Below are positions 35,207-52,379 of a DNA stretch of 64,000 bases, piece after piece. A program made the translations under genes and the position numbers. The DNA is from Aporrectodea caliginosa. Taxonomy: Eukaryota > Annelida > Clitellata > Crassiclitellata > Lumbricidae. The stretch covers positions 62,001-126,000 of the forward strand of contig JACEVL010000280.1 in assembly GCA_020284085.1 (NCBI GenBank), in the 5' to 3' direction. Numbering within the stretch: the first letter of the stretch is position 1; the number at the start of each line of letters is the position of its first letter. Under the pieces are notes generated by a model, which saw only the letters and a list, made by a program, of their open reading frames with translations, did not search any database and had not been told where the DNA came from.

Positions 35207-38083
35207 ATGACGGATCATACGGTTAAATCGATTGAAGAAATGGCTTCTGTGTTCATTGTTAGCACATGCCAATTACTTCCAAAATCGTCCTCTACTGTTT
35301 ATGATTGCATGCATGACTTAGTCATGTCACAGAGTCCTGCACCAAAAGAATATTTGATATGGTGTGGCAGCATTGAAGAGTTCTATATTATGCCGCTGAA
35401 TACATGCATCGGCGACAAAGATATGCTATTATGCCATACTGAAATGCTGGCCTTCACTGGTGACTTTCCAGTGTTGCCAAGTGATGTGAGTGGCCTCTCC
35501 GATAAGATTGTGTTCTGCAAGATTGAACCCTACCATAAGTATCCAGGTTTTGTTCGATTACGAGAATTTGGTGAAATGAACTATAACTGGAAATGCAAAG
35601 ATTACGAATTTAACTATACAGCTTATTCAGGTGAATACGTGGCGCTAGATTTGGCTTCTGTTGCAACAAATTACTCAGTAAATTTCAATCAAGTATCGAA
35701 TGAGGTCGAGCTGCCAAGCATTGTTTGTGGTCCAGCAATTAAATCTCAAATAGATTCAAAAATAGATTTGGGAACTGATGCAGTCAAAGCCATATTTTGC
35801 CCTCAGTGGCCTACAGAAGCCAAACATTGGCCTACTCGACAAAGAAAATACGGATGGCCGACAATGGATACAATCTCAGAAGTTGTACAGAATGGTTGTC
35901 ATGTGGTTTATGCTCAACATCGTTCTTGCAGAGACGACAAGCAACAGTGGAGATTGTCATTTTCAATCGCGGAGTTAATTTTACTTCAGAGTTGGACTCA
36001 AATCCAACAGATTGTCTATCATTTGCTGAGATTCTTCGCAAAGAAGGAATTGGTAAAAAAGGATTGTCCAAAGGAAGATGAGGTTCTCTGTCCGTATCAT
36101 TTAAAGACGTTCATGTTATGGACTTGTGAAAATATGCCACCGGAATGGTGGAATTCCTTTTCTGTAATTGCAATTTGCTGTGAGTTGCTAAAAACTCTGT
36201 CAGAATGGCTAGAGAGGAGATACTGTCAGAATTATTTTATTCCTGAAGCAAATCTATTTCATGAGCCATTGAGCTCCACAGTGCTTCACCAGATCAAAAG
36301 ACGACTAAACGAATTCCGCAACTCTAGTAATCTTTCTAGTTGGTTCGTCGAAAATTACATTCTGCCAATCACTCGGACACAATTTGAAGATCGGAAAACA
36401 AGAAAAGTAACTCAAGACTTCATGGATTGTTTGCTGCCTCTCTTTGAATTTCGGAAGGCGTCTGAATTAAACACTTTGGATTTACTGCTTTCTTTCAAGA
36501 TCTCAAGTTCTAATAAACTTGGTCGTAGTGCAGTTAAAGACGGTTATTATTTAGGATTTCGCAAGTACATAAAAGAAGAACAACAACCAAGTTATAATCC
36601 AAAACTAATGAATAGACTGACAAATCTTCCAGCAACAGAAAAGATCTCGTGTTTAAAGAACTTTGACATTGTACTGTATAGTTTGCATGCTGCACATGGT
36701 TTATGTTATGGAGAGATATCTTGGAAGAGCAGTCTCTTTGTTGAACTTGTCGAAGCTATGTTGATGCACCATAAAATAAGGTCACAGCATCATAACTTTC
36801 CGAAAACGTACAGAGAACAAAGTAGTCGCTTTCAATTCCTGCGTGCTCAGGGTCTCATGGAACATTTAACTGGATCAAATAGCCCTTCAGAATTTCAACT
36901 AGTGTCTCTCATGTCAAAAGAGTTTCTTATCAAAGCTTTAGAATATGATGACTCCAAATTGAATGGCATTGCTCGTGCAGCTTTGGCCTATCTCGCTGCA
37001 CTCCATTTTGCCAAATCAGAATACGAAACAGCAATACGCTTCTGTTCGGCAGTTCTCGTAGATCAGACTCCTCAAAATGATAAGGAAACTCTGAATGCAG
37101 GTTGCTTGTTGTTCATGGATGATGTCGCAAGAATCGTTGGATTGTGTGTGCTTCACAAGAAGATAACTGACAGTAATCTTCATTACATTGGAGGACAACT
37201 TTATCTTGATCTGCGTTTTTCACCAGAGGTTTGTGCTCATTATTTAACTGTATTATCATCCGAAAGAAAATCCACGCGTTTAGATTGTTGTCATGATTTA
37301 CCAGATTCAGCATTTCCTATGGACGAATATCTGAAGGTTTTAAGAAAGAAGAAATATATTGTTTCCATAAAGTCAAGGACTCATTTCAACGCCACCAGAC
37401 AGATCGTTTATCGCAGAACAGATTCTTTGACAGAAGCCGAGAATCCAATGATAATTGAAGAAACAGTAATTGATTCTTTGATGGAATATGCTTTAGAAAA
37501 TATGAAATCATTCTACAGTGTGATTCGCAATGACTTTGGTATCCAGTGCAACACAGTAGATTGCTATCGTGCTTTGTACCTTTACAAGTGTCATCAATAC
37601 AATAAAGTATTGCATTTATGTGAGCAAATTCTTCGTGAGTCTGAAGTGAAGAACGATTTTAAGGCGTTTGCATATACGAATGTTTTGTTGTTGCCACCTT
37701 TTGACTCTTTTTTCGACAGAGACGTTCAATCGTTGCTTGGATTTCACACACTCTGTTATTATTTATCACCGCAGAATGCTGCCAGTCTGAAATTTGGGAA
37801 AACTGTGAATCCAGATTATGAAAAGGTGTTTGTCAGCGATATGTACTTTAACTGGAATGATAAATCAACAGAATCTCTTATGAACCGTCGCACCATTAGA
37901 TGCCAATATATTCTTGGCAGACATTTTGTAGCAAAATATTTAAAAGTCAGATATTGTATCGACTGCAATCTTCCGTATTCAGAAGCAATGTCTGAATTTG
38001 CTGCTCAGAAAACAACTAATCATCCGTTTGAAGTCATCATTCGGAGATTTCTTCTACGAAAGCTTCATATTATTAAAAAGTAA
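35207..38083 (+). CDS. Mab-21 / cGAS-like receptor candidate with TPR-like C-terminus
   Basis: 958 residues in one exon. A splice acceptor (aatttcag) ends exactly at the ATG, so a non-coding 5' exon is likely. The N-terminal third looks like the Mab-21 nucleotidyltransferase fold: Gly-Ser at 54-55, Asp-Lys-Asp at 70-72, a possible third metal ligand Asp191 before CPQWP, and WP..R..YGWP. Then follow WRLSFSIAE (248-256), YHLKTFMLWTCE (297-308) and YFIPEANLF (343-351), the hallmark of the Mab-21 C-terminal helical lobe. Residues about 600-950 are helical and TPR-like, as in large Mab-21 proteins of marine invertebrates. In animals, catalytic members (cGAS, cGLRs) make cyclic dinucleotides on sensing nucleic acid; many relatives are inactive. 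Catalysis here is inference from the three acidic positions. No zinc-ribbon insertion is evident. The next gene is a transposon. Confidence 0.85.
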   Translation: MTDHTVKSIEEMASVFIVSTCQLLPKSSSTVYDCMHDLVMSQSPAPKEYLIWCGSIEEFYIMPLNTCIGDKDMLLCHTEMLAFTGDFPVLPSDVSGLSDKIVFCKIEPYHKYPGFVRLREFGEMNYNWKCKDYEFNYTAYSGEYVALDLASVATNYSVNFNQVSNEVELPSIVCGPAIKSQIDSKIDLGTDAVKAIFCPQWPTEAKHWPTRQRKYGWPTMDTISEVVQNGCHVVYAQHRSCRDDKQQWRLSFSIAELILLQSWTQIQQIVYHLLRFFAKKELVKKDCPKEDEVLCPYHLKTFMLWTCENMPPEWWNSFSVIAICCELLKTLSEWLERRYCQNYFIPEANLFHEPLSSTVLHQIKRRLNEFRNSSNLSSWFVENYILPITRTQFEDRKTRKVTQDFMDCLLPLFEFRKASELNTLDLLLSFKISSSNKLGRSAVKDGYYLGFRKYIKEEQQPSYNPKLMNRLTNLPATEKISCLKNFDIVLYSLHAAHGLCYGEISWKSSLFVELVEAMLMHHKIRSQHHNFPKTYREQSSRFQFLRAQGLMEHLTGSNSPSEFQLVSLMSKEFLIKALEYDDSKLNGIARAALAYLAALHFAKSEYETAIRFCSAVLVDQTPQNDKETLNAGCLLFMDDVARIVGLCVLHKKITDSNLHYIGGQLYLDLRFSPEVCAHYLTVLSSERKSTRLDCCHDLPDSAFPMDEYLKVLRKKKYIVSIKSRTHFNATRQIVYRRTDSLTEAENPMIIEETVIDSLMEYALENMKSFYSVIRNDFGIQCNTVDCYRALYLYKCHQYNKVLHLCEQILRESEVKNDFKAFAYTNVLLLPPFDSFFDRDVQSLLGFHTLCYYLSPQNAASLKFGKTVNPDYEKVFVSDMYFNWNDKSTESLMNRRTIRCQYILGRHFVAKYLKVRYCIDCNLPYSEAMSEFAAQKTTNHPFEVIIRRFLLRKLHIIKK

Positions 38084-38389
38084 TTAAAAGTTTATTCACT
38101 TCAATGACAAAATTCTGTTGTTGTCTGAAACGTGTGTTTCGTGATATGTGATGCTGAATACTTAAACTTACTTCAACGGTTTTGTAACGTAACCAGGCTT
38201 AAACTATCACCATCGTAGTGTGGCGACTTCAGTGTGGAAAAGCAAAAGCTTACTTGTCACTAAGAGGATAGGATAATCAGCTAGTATAATCTGTAACATT
38301 TTGCCGTGACTGAGTTTCATCATGGTGAACCGGAGGCATTTACCAAAATCCCAACCGGTATAGCAGTTAATTAAATTTTAAAACATATT

Positions 38390-38645
38390 TTAGGCATGTT
38401 CTCATCGCTCATCCAACTTCTACTTCTACTAAGACATATTTACATCCCCCATCCAACTTCTGCATCTACTAAAAATATTTTAATCGCTCATCCAACTTGT
38501 AGTTTTACCGCAATAATTTAGTACCAAAATCATTTTTTCATCGCTCAACCAGCTTCTCTTTCTGCTATAAATATGCTCATCCAACTTCTAATGTTACTGT
38601 AATAATTTAGCATTAATCCCATAATTTCATCGCTCATCAAACTTC
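38390..38645. repeat. Minisatellite, tcgctcatccaacttct units
   Basis: Five to six irregular units of about 40-60 bp, each with a version of atcgctcatccaacttcta, start 300 bp downstream of the Mab-21 stop codon. Confidence 0.8.
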
Positions 38646-38654
38646 TAATTTTAC

Positions 38655-38910
38655 TATTACATTATTGTATTGTATTTATAAATTTATAAAGCGCCTCTCA
38701 CAGTGAACACCAATCAGAGGCGCTCCCAGTGCGAAAGACTCCGAGCGAAAAGAGTGGTCTTAAGACAACGAAAAGAAGCACCTGGCCCCCAGATATTTAT
38801 GACCTGCTGTACCGGTTGGGATTTGGGTATATGCGAACCGAAGGGCGTTCCAGTATTATCGCGCTTGGCCACTAGAGAGGAAGGCATTTGAGAGGAAGGA
38901 CACAGATTTA
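38655..38910 (-). mobile_element. SINE with LINE-like tail
   Basis: On the minus strand, a tRNA-like segment (ctagtggccaagcgcgataa, then ggttcgcatataccc) is followed by FRCLKTTLF-like sequence, cactgggagcgcctctgatt and a gaggcgctttataaatttat tail with attgt pentamers. The tail is the same as in the LINE at 34255-34535. Confidence 0.5.
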
Positions 38911-39034
38911 CAGCGTCATCAACTCTTTCAGATGGGTTCGATACGTGACAATAACTTCTCCAACCATTCAATTATCACTTGTATGAAAACGGACTGTTGT
39001 ACGACTTCTATGTGTTCTTTGAAGGCGCTATATA

Positions 39035-40407
39035 TAGGGTGTCCAATAAGTTCGTGAACGATTTTGCTTGCAGAAAGCAGAAAATTTATGCAACATACAT
39101 TAATGATGCTTATGTCATTTGAAAAAGCTGTATGTCCCGAAACCAAAAAGTGTAAAAGTGTGAGGTTTTTGCAACTAGGAAATGACGTCATCAATTTGTG
39201 CTGAGAGGCTATTTTTAGCGAATTTTATGCAGTTCGCGATCGTTTTTCGTAAACAAACTCGGAAATGGGCAAAATAACAGACGTTCAGTTACGCTCGAAA
39301 GCTGCTATTCTTGCTCAAGAAGGATATTCATATTCCGTTATAGGCCATAAATTAGGACGATCGAAAGGTTGGGTTGCAAAATGGGTTGAAAGAAGCAAGC
39401 AAGGCGAGTTAGGCGATCATGCACGATGCTGTCGACCAAAGATCTTGACACAGGCTGCTATTAAAATAATCAAAAAGGCGAAATACAGACGAGGATTTGG
39501 ATTGAGACAGATAGAAAAATCTCTCAAGGCAGGTGGACTGAAGGGCAACAAAGAAACAATCAGAAATTACATGAAAGTGGAGTTGAAGTGGAGAAGTTGG
39601 AAACGCAGAAAGACGCCATTGCTAACAGACGCTCAGAAGAAAAAACAGTTGTTATTCGCACGGCAGCATAGACATTGGAAATTCGAAGACTGGTCTAATG
39701 TTTTGTTTAGTGACGAATCGCCATATCAAGTGTTCTATGTTCCAAACTCACGCAATGACACCGTTTGGGGTTCGCAAGAAGAAAATGTTCCTGTCGCCTC
39801 GCAGGTCAAGTTTAGTCCGACTGTTCTTGTGTGGGGAGGTATGACAGCCTCAGGATTAACGCGACTACATTTTGTACCTCAGCATACATCAATTAACTCG
39901 GAGTATTATATCAATAACATTTTAAAGAAGGAATTGAAACCAGTTTACGACAGACTGGACACTCCTGGAACGATCTCGAAACGACGACTATTCACTGACA
40001 ACGCTGTTAGCGTTTTCCAGCAGGATGGTGCGAAAGCACATACATCTGCTGTTTCGCGAGCATGGCTGAACGAAAATATTCCTAACTACATTAAAAACTG
40101 GCCTCCAAACTCTCCTGATCTCTCACCGATTGAAAATCTCTGGAGTATACTGTCAAGCAGTGTCTACAAAGATCCTGAACCAAAAACTCCTGCTCAGCTA
40201 AAACGTCGTTTGCGAAAAGCATGGAATTCGATATCGCTTGAAACTTTGCACAACCTCATCGAATCTTTGCCCAGACGAATGAAAGCTGTTATAGCCAGCA
40301 AAGGCAACACTATTGCCTATTAAATAGTACAATAATTATTGATTTTTGTTGTGTAGTTTTTTTAAAACAAACTAGCAAAATCGTTCACGAACTTATTAGA
40401 CACCCTG
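39035..40407 (+). mobile_element. Complete Tc1/mariner-type transposon
   Basis: TA on both sides (39033-39034, 40408-40409). Terminal inverted repeats begin yagggtgtcyaataagttcg and continue tgaacgattttgc, with two mismatches in about 34 bp. The 1373-bp element encloses one uninterrupted transposase gene and nothing else, so it looks recently active. Confidence 0.95.
39265..40323 (+). CDS. Tc1-type transposase, DD35E spacing, intact
   Basis: 352 residues, ATG to TAA with no disruption. The N-terminal 110 residues form two helix-turn-helix units that would bind the terminal repeats (YSYSVIGHKLGRSKGWVAKW, then KSLKAGGLKGNKETIRNYMK). The catalytic core has VLFSDES (first Asp about 151), VFQQDGAKAHTS (second Asp) and NSPDLSPIENLW (Glu). 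Thirty-five residues separate the second Asp from the Glu, one more than in classical Tc1 (DD34E), fitting the described DD35E group. All three acidic residues are present. The protein cuts and pastes the element into TA sites in the nucleus. Confidence 0.95.
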   Translation: MGKITDVQLRSKAAILAQEGYSYSVIGHKLGRSKGWVAKWVERSKQGELGDHARCCRPKILTQAAIKIIKKAKYRRGFGLRQIEKSLKAGGLKGNKETIRNYMKVELKWRSWKRRKTPLLTDAQKKKQLLFARQHRHWKFEDWSNVLFSDESPYQVFYVPNSRNDTVWGSQEENVPVASQVKFSPTVLVWGGMTASGLTRLHFVPQHTSINSEYYINNILKKELKPVYDRLDTPGTISKRRLFTDNAVSVFQQDGAKAHTSAVSRAWLNENIPNYIKNWPPNSPDLSPIENLWSILSSSVYKDPEPKTPAQLKRRLRKAWNSISLETLHNLIESLPRRMKAVIASKGNTIAY

Positions 40408-40409
40408 TA

Positions 40410-40554
40410 TTATGTAAATTACATTACGCTATAACACGTTACATAGCGAACACTAATACAGAAGTGGAGTGCCGTTCAAAAGCGTCGCCTTAAGAAAACC
40501 CTGCCTATCTCGTACACTGCCCAGATCACTAATGCTAACGCCGTCAACCGCGAA
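40410..40554. other. Short spacer, no feature
   Basis: Right flank of the Tc1-type element. Nothing recognised. Confidence 0.5.
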
Positions 40555-40860
40555 GTCGAGCATTCGTACATATAGGCAGACAAACAGACGCAAAGAGAAA
40601 GAGACTCAAAGATGTGCAGATTAACGGACGCACAGACCGAGAGTCTGACAGACATCTAACACTAACATATTGAAACTGCAGACTGAGAGATAGCGAGAGA
40701 TACTGAAACAGACAGACATACAGAAAGACAGAAAGACAGACAGACGGATGGACATAATAGGCAGACGTACAAACCAACAGACAGACAAACCTGTAAATGA
40801 ACAGACGGAGATAGACAGATTAAAAGAGATACGAACAGACAGACAGACAGACAGAGACAG
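40555..40860. repeat. Degenerate (GACA)n array
   Basis: Divergent cagacaga units, as at 29930-30925. Confidence 0.9.
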
Positions 40861-40959
40861 GAAGTTACAGCTTCCTTTATACTTTCAATAAAAAAAACTT
40901 CCTTTATATCTAAAAACCTTCCCAAATTCCTTCCCCACCATTTCATTCGATGGGAGATG

Positions 40960-41145
40960 AATCCACTTCTGCTTTCGATTTCATTGGCAGAGTGCACGAT
41001 AGTCTATGTGGCCAGCAAGAGGTCCTGGGTTCATATCCCCTTCTGGGAAGAAATTACTGTCGAGATTTCAGTACAATTGCGCCCTCTAGTGATATCATCA
41101 GTAATGAGTGCACTGACAATACAATGTAAGTACGAAGATTAGGCG
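40960..41145 (+). mobile_element. tRNA-derived SINE
   Basis: gatagtctatgtggccagca and the B-box-like ctgggttcatatcccctt are followed by a SINE-type body. The same head as at 31795-31935, in opposite orientation. Confidence 0.55.
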
Positions 41146-41344
41146 AGAGAGATGACTGACCACCCGCCTTCACACTAGAAGTACCGAGAAATCGAACTTC
41201 CTAGAAGCACCAAGGGGGTCATTTTGACCCCACATAATTTATAATGCAAAGTCAATTGCAAATTCAATGAAATTGACTATCAACTTTATTAACATAAATT
41301 ACATAAGCATAAACAAGTGTAATAAGTAAGTTGGAATGGAATAA

Positions 41345-42430
41345 TAGGAGATCCTCTCCTCTCACCAGATCTCCTATCCTCTCGCCAGATATCCGCTTTC
41401 ACTAAATCTACTATCATTCACCAGATCTCCTATCCTCACACCAGATTTCCTATCTCACCAGATCTCACCCTATATTCTCGCGAAATCTCCTATCCTCTCA
41501 CCAGATTTCTTATCCCCTCACCAGATCTCACCCTATCTTTTATCCTCTCACCAGACATCGCCCTATCTTCACACCAAATCTCCTATCCTCTCAATAGATC
41601 TCTCTCTCTCACCAGATCTCCTCTCCTTTCACCAGTTCTCCTATCTTATCACCAGATCTCCTATCATCTGACCAGATCTCCTCTCCTCTGACCAGATATT
41701 CTTTCCTCTCACCAGATCTCCTCTCCTCTCAACAAATACCGTCTTCTCTTATCAGATCTCTCTCCTCTCACCAGATCTCCTCTCCTCTCACCAGATCTTC
41801 TCTCACCTAGTCATACTTCTTCTCGCCAGATCTCCAATCCTCTCATTGATATCCTCTCCTCTCACCAGATCTTCTACCTTCTCACCTGATCTCCTATCCT
41901 CTCACCAGATCTTTCCTCTGACCAGATCTTCTTTCACCCACTAGATATCCTCTCCTCTCACCAGATATCGTCTTCTCTCACCAGATGTGTTCTTTTCTCA
42001 CCAGATCTCTTATCACAAGATATCCTTTTCCATAACCAGATCTCCGCTCCTCTCATCAAATCATCCTTCTCTCCAGATCTCCTATCCTCTCACTTGATCT
42101 CCTCTCCTCTCGCCAGATCCACTATTCTCTGATCAGATCTCTCCTCTGACCAGATCTACTTTCCTCTTACCAGATCTCCTATCCTCTCCTCAGATCTTCT
42201 TTCCCATCGCCAAATTTCCTCTCCTCTCGCCAGATCTCTAATTCTCTCGCCAAATCTCCTATCCTCTCACCTGATCTCCTCGTCTCTAACCAGATCTCAT
42301 CTTCTCTCGCCAGATCTCCTCTTCTCTCACCAGATCTCCTATCCTCTCATCTGATCTTCTCTCCTCTGACCAGATCTTCTTTCCTTTCACCAGATCGCCT
42401 CTCCTCTCACCGGATCTCCTATCTTCTCAC
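41345..42430. repeat. Minisatellite, 20-bp unit ctctcaccagatctcctatc
   Basis: About 50 imperfect units over 1.1 kb. Unit length stays near 20 bp with occasional 10-16 bp deletions, and most units keep the palindrome agatct. It starts 130 bp after a gggggtcattttgacccc palindrome. Confidence 0.95.
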
Positions 42431-42510
42431 ATTTGATTACGTAATTAGCTTTGATCTATAATATTATTGAATAGAAAACAAGAAATTCGTAGCCTTACAC
42501 GCAGGTACTA

Positions 42511-42756
<246 letters not shown>

Positions 42757-42984
42757 ATACACACACACTTTAGTTTGTTTTCATTTAATTTTATTACATT
42801 TACTTCATTCATAATGGATATTTCATATTCCAAGATAAAGTAATTAGTTTAATAATTAAATCATTTCGTCTCAACATTCGGCGCCCTTCTTGAGTTGCTC
42901 CCTTTTCTATGGCACCGCTGGCAAACCCCTCGGAGGGGTTTAAACGGATATTTGTTTGTAAGCATATGTTGATAAAAAGTGAGT

Positions 42985-49212
<6,228 letters not shown>

Positions 49213-50119
49213 CTTAAATGAAAAGAGATGCAACATTAACAATGAAAGACTAGAAATCTTTTGGAAAGCATGATTAGTTAAATTACAATTTGATGAGGGA
49301 TACAGAGATTATGACAAATTAAAAGACTTTTGAACCAGTTCAGTTTACAAGGTTCATCTAGTCATCAACTCTTCAAAGTATCATTTAAAACTATGTGGGG
49401 TCCGTTGACCGAGTGCAATATACTTCGTACTAGTCCAATGTGTGCAACTCTTGCATTGAAAAAATTCTGCGCTAACGTGGTCTATCTGTCGGGTTCATGA
49501 ATTATTAAACTCTATGACATGGTTCTAAGCTCTCCTATATTCATTTTTTCATCTCAGAGGCATTCTTATGAACTTCAGTCACGTCTACTGTACTTATTCT
49601 TCCTACTTTATATGAGACATTGCCGTTTTTCTACGATCTTTACTGCCTGTGTTAAATTTTATTGATCATTAATAAAATAGAAGTGATTTACGCAACCAGA
49701 ATTTTGAGTTGTCATTTCTCTGCTTCAATAATTAATGGCCATCCTAATAAACATGTGTATGTTGTCAAGTAAACGAAATAATTTAGGGAGGGGGAAATCA
49801 GTCCAAGAACATTTCGAAATTATGTTATCTGTTGACACAGTGCTGTCAGAGAATGACAGGCAGGGAGGATAGAAAGACAAATAACTTATGTATAGAGATA
49901 AACATAGATTTAAAAAACCGTAGACACAAAGAATTCAGATCACCTCGGTGTAATGATAGGTGAAATTAAATATACACACACCTTACGTTACTTGAAAAAG
50001 AAAGGAAGACAGTCAGTCACTTTCAGGGTTGCATTCATGGTAAAAAAATGTTGAACAGGGTCAGCAGGAATGAAGAGTAAGCTCATGAGGAAATTGAGTC
50101 TTTGTTCAAAGGAAACGTA
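49213..50119. other. Upstream of the CARD gene, no recognisable feature
   Basis: Should hold the 5' intron, and perhaps the promoter, of the minus-strand gene. No TATA box or exon can be singled out. Confidence 0.4.
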
Positions 50120-51115
50120 CAGGGTGGCTCAAAATAAAATGTCCCACCGGATAAAATGCAATTTCTCCGCAACCAATTGAGATTTTTATACCAAACTTTC
50201 ACCATTTACAGAGGAATGATTTTTCAACAATCCATGAAAATTTTACTAAATAATTTCCATAACTTCAAAAGTTACAGCTGTTTTAATATTAAATTTTATT
50301 TTTCACATTTCCGAAGAAAAATTGACAGTTATTTACAATTTTCAATGTCAAATAAAATCGTCTTTCATTACGAAATCAGAATCTGTTGAGCAGTTTATCT
50401 CAAGGCATGTTCGAAGTGTCCACCCCTAGCTCTCACACAAGCTCGAAGTCATTTTTGTGAAGCTCAGTATGGCCTTGTTGATTGAGTCCTGCGGCAGCTG
50501 ATTCCATATTAGCTGCAAGACTTTTTCAGCTCGTCAATGTTCTTCGGCTTCGGATGAAATGTCTTGTAACGTTCAAGCATAGCTCCCAGACGTTATAATC
50601 AAGAGGGCTAAGGTCTAGAGAGTTTGGTGGCCATTCATATTTGCCAATGAATTCACTGCAGTTGGTGGCAATGAAGCCTTGAACCAACCTTGCCGTGTGA
50701 TGTTGAACAACGCAGGCAGGCGCACCGTCAGTAAAAGATTATCAAATTGAGCGCTTAATATTATTTTAAAATATCTGCAATTATTAACTGTTTGCTTCAT
50801 AAATTCTTTCTTTACAACTTCTAATGAAGTCATTATGACGTCATGATTATTTGGGTGTTACAAAACAATTTCTCTGTGAAAAAATCTTAAAGAAATAACC
50901 ATTATTGGACCGTTCATCTGCGGAAATTTTAAAAAATTGAATTTAATATTAAAACAGCTGTAACTTTTGAAGTTATGGAAATTATTTAGTAAAATGTTCA
51001 TGGATTGTTGGAAAATCATTCCTCTGTAAATGGTGAAAGTTTGGTATAAAAATCTCAATTGGTTGCGGAGAAATTGCATTTTATCCGGTGGGACATTTTA
51101 TTTTGAGCCACCCTG
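50120..51115. mobile_element. Mariner-type element with about 178-bp TIRs
   Basis: TA at both ends (50118-50119, 51116-51117). The inverted arms 50120-50298 and 50938-51115 differ at only a few positions, starting cagggtggctcaaaataaaa. The arms make matching open frames that are not genes. A transposase relic lies between them, on the minus strand. Confidence 0.9.
50400..50740 (-). pseudogene. Mariner-like transposase, C-terminal half
   Basis: LLTDGAPACVVQHH (second Asp motif, normally QDGAPAHT), then KYEWPPNSLDLSPLDYNVWE with an Asp at the third catalytic position (a DDxD-type core), then decayed sequence ending ELGVDTSNMP. The N-terminal half and first catalytic Asp are missing. Frame breaks occur after NVWE. 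Confidence 0.7.
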
Positions 51116-51670
51116 TAGATTTAGCTGCCTCAGGTTCTAGATTTGAAGGTCAATGGCTATAGCCTTATTTTAATAACACCAGCATTGAAGAAGAATATTG
51201 GAAAATGCGTCTTAACCCTTCGTCGGGCGTGGGGTCAATAATGACCCCAGAGTTAAAATTATTATACTTAACAGACAACGAATATGCGATAGGCCTAAGT
51301 ATAAATTTTAAGCGTAGGCCCAGAGAAATTCCCTGAGCTTTGCGGTTTTCAAAATTTATTAGCATGATTTATAAAGTATGATTTATAAATTAGCATCGCT
51401 CAAGTTAAACGGTGATCTATTGCGATGCTAAAAATTTAAATAATCTCATTTAATGTGTTCGATAAACAAATTGCTAGTTTCTTGTGATACATCCGGTTAG
51501 AATGCCGGACTTGGCTGCGTAAAGAAGAAGTAGACGCTTTAAGAAAACGCTTCTATGACAGTTCATTATTATCGTTACGAATTTTCATACCGCGACATTT
51601 AGTGCTAAAAAATCAAAAATAAAGTTTGATTTATTAAAATTAAGTCAAAGCAATCGAACAGCAGTATGCA
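51116..51670. other. Spacer with a piggyBac-like terminus
   Basis: TTAACCC at 51212 followed by gtggggtcaataatgacccc resembles the terminal palindromes of the piggyBac elements in this window. No partner end found. The rest is unremarkable. Confidence 0.35.
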
Positions 51671-51673
51671 CTA

Positions 51674-52375
51674 TTAACTTTTCCGAGTGAGAAAGATGAG
51701 ACATGGCCCGAAGGAACAGCAGGATTTCTGTTTTCCGTATGACGCAACCGCTCCTTCGACTCGTTTCTGCAGCCTAGCATACTTCTTTCTTGGGGAATGA
51801 ACGACACCGCTCGCAGCTTGTAATAGCAAGGCTTTCTGCTTGTTCATGTCTTGCTTGATGCCGGTCAGGAACGTCCACATCGTTGGGTGATGACAGTGAA
51901 GGAGCGATTGTAGCCCATGGTGCCATCCCTCAACAACGTTAGTAGTTCGAGCTATGCCGTCGATAGATGTGGCATGCTGGTTCCACAAGACGATGTTGAA
52001 CAACGCAGGGCTGTACGTGTCTCTGCGTCCCCGAAGACGGCGACCTCTCACGTACGTGTGCTCAAAGAAGCGAAGCAGTTCATTCATATGTTCGCGTTGA
52101 ACCATGCTCTCAGCAAGAAGCTCGAATGCTGCAAACACATCACTTGGAGGGACAAACGCCAATGCAGGTAGGCAACGGACGCACGCACGCAGCGCATCAT
52201 CGTTCTGATAGTCCACTTTTCATACCGATAAGGGACTAATAATTTGTCGTGGAATCAAATGTCTTCGGTATTAATTGCCGTGGAATCAAATGTCCTTGGG
52301 ATTAATTTTCGGCGGGACTAATTGTCCGGTATTAAGTGTCACTGTAATAAGTGTCATGGTATTAAGTGTCGTGCT
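51674..52375 (-). pseudogene. MULE transposase C-terminal remnant and element end
   Basis: 180 codons: LPALAFVPPSDVFAAFELLA, then FEHTYVRGRR, LFNIVLWNQH, RTTNVVEGWHHGL, HPTMWTFLTGIKQDM. This is the C-terminal part of MULE/FLYWCH-associated transposases. The catalytic DDE region is absent. The frame opens at a GTG after a stop. Just 5' (52220-52375) lies a series of alternating gacaattaatacc / gacatttgattcc words, the subterminal repeat typical of an element end. Confidence 0.75.
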
Positions 52376-52379
52376 ACCA

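Noticed and set aside
41345..42430. CRISPR-like array
   Set aside because: Units are contiguous 20-bp minisatellite repeats with no unique spacers, in a eukaryotic genome.
50156..50389. Matching open frames in both arms at 50.2 and 50.9-51.1 kb
   Set aside because: They lie in the terminal inverted repeats of a mariner-type element and are not conserved coding sequence.
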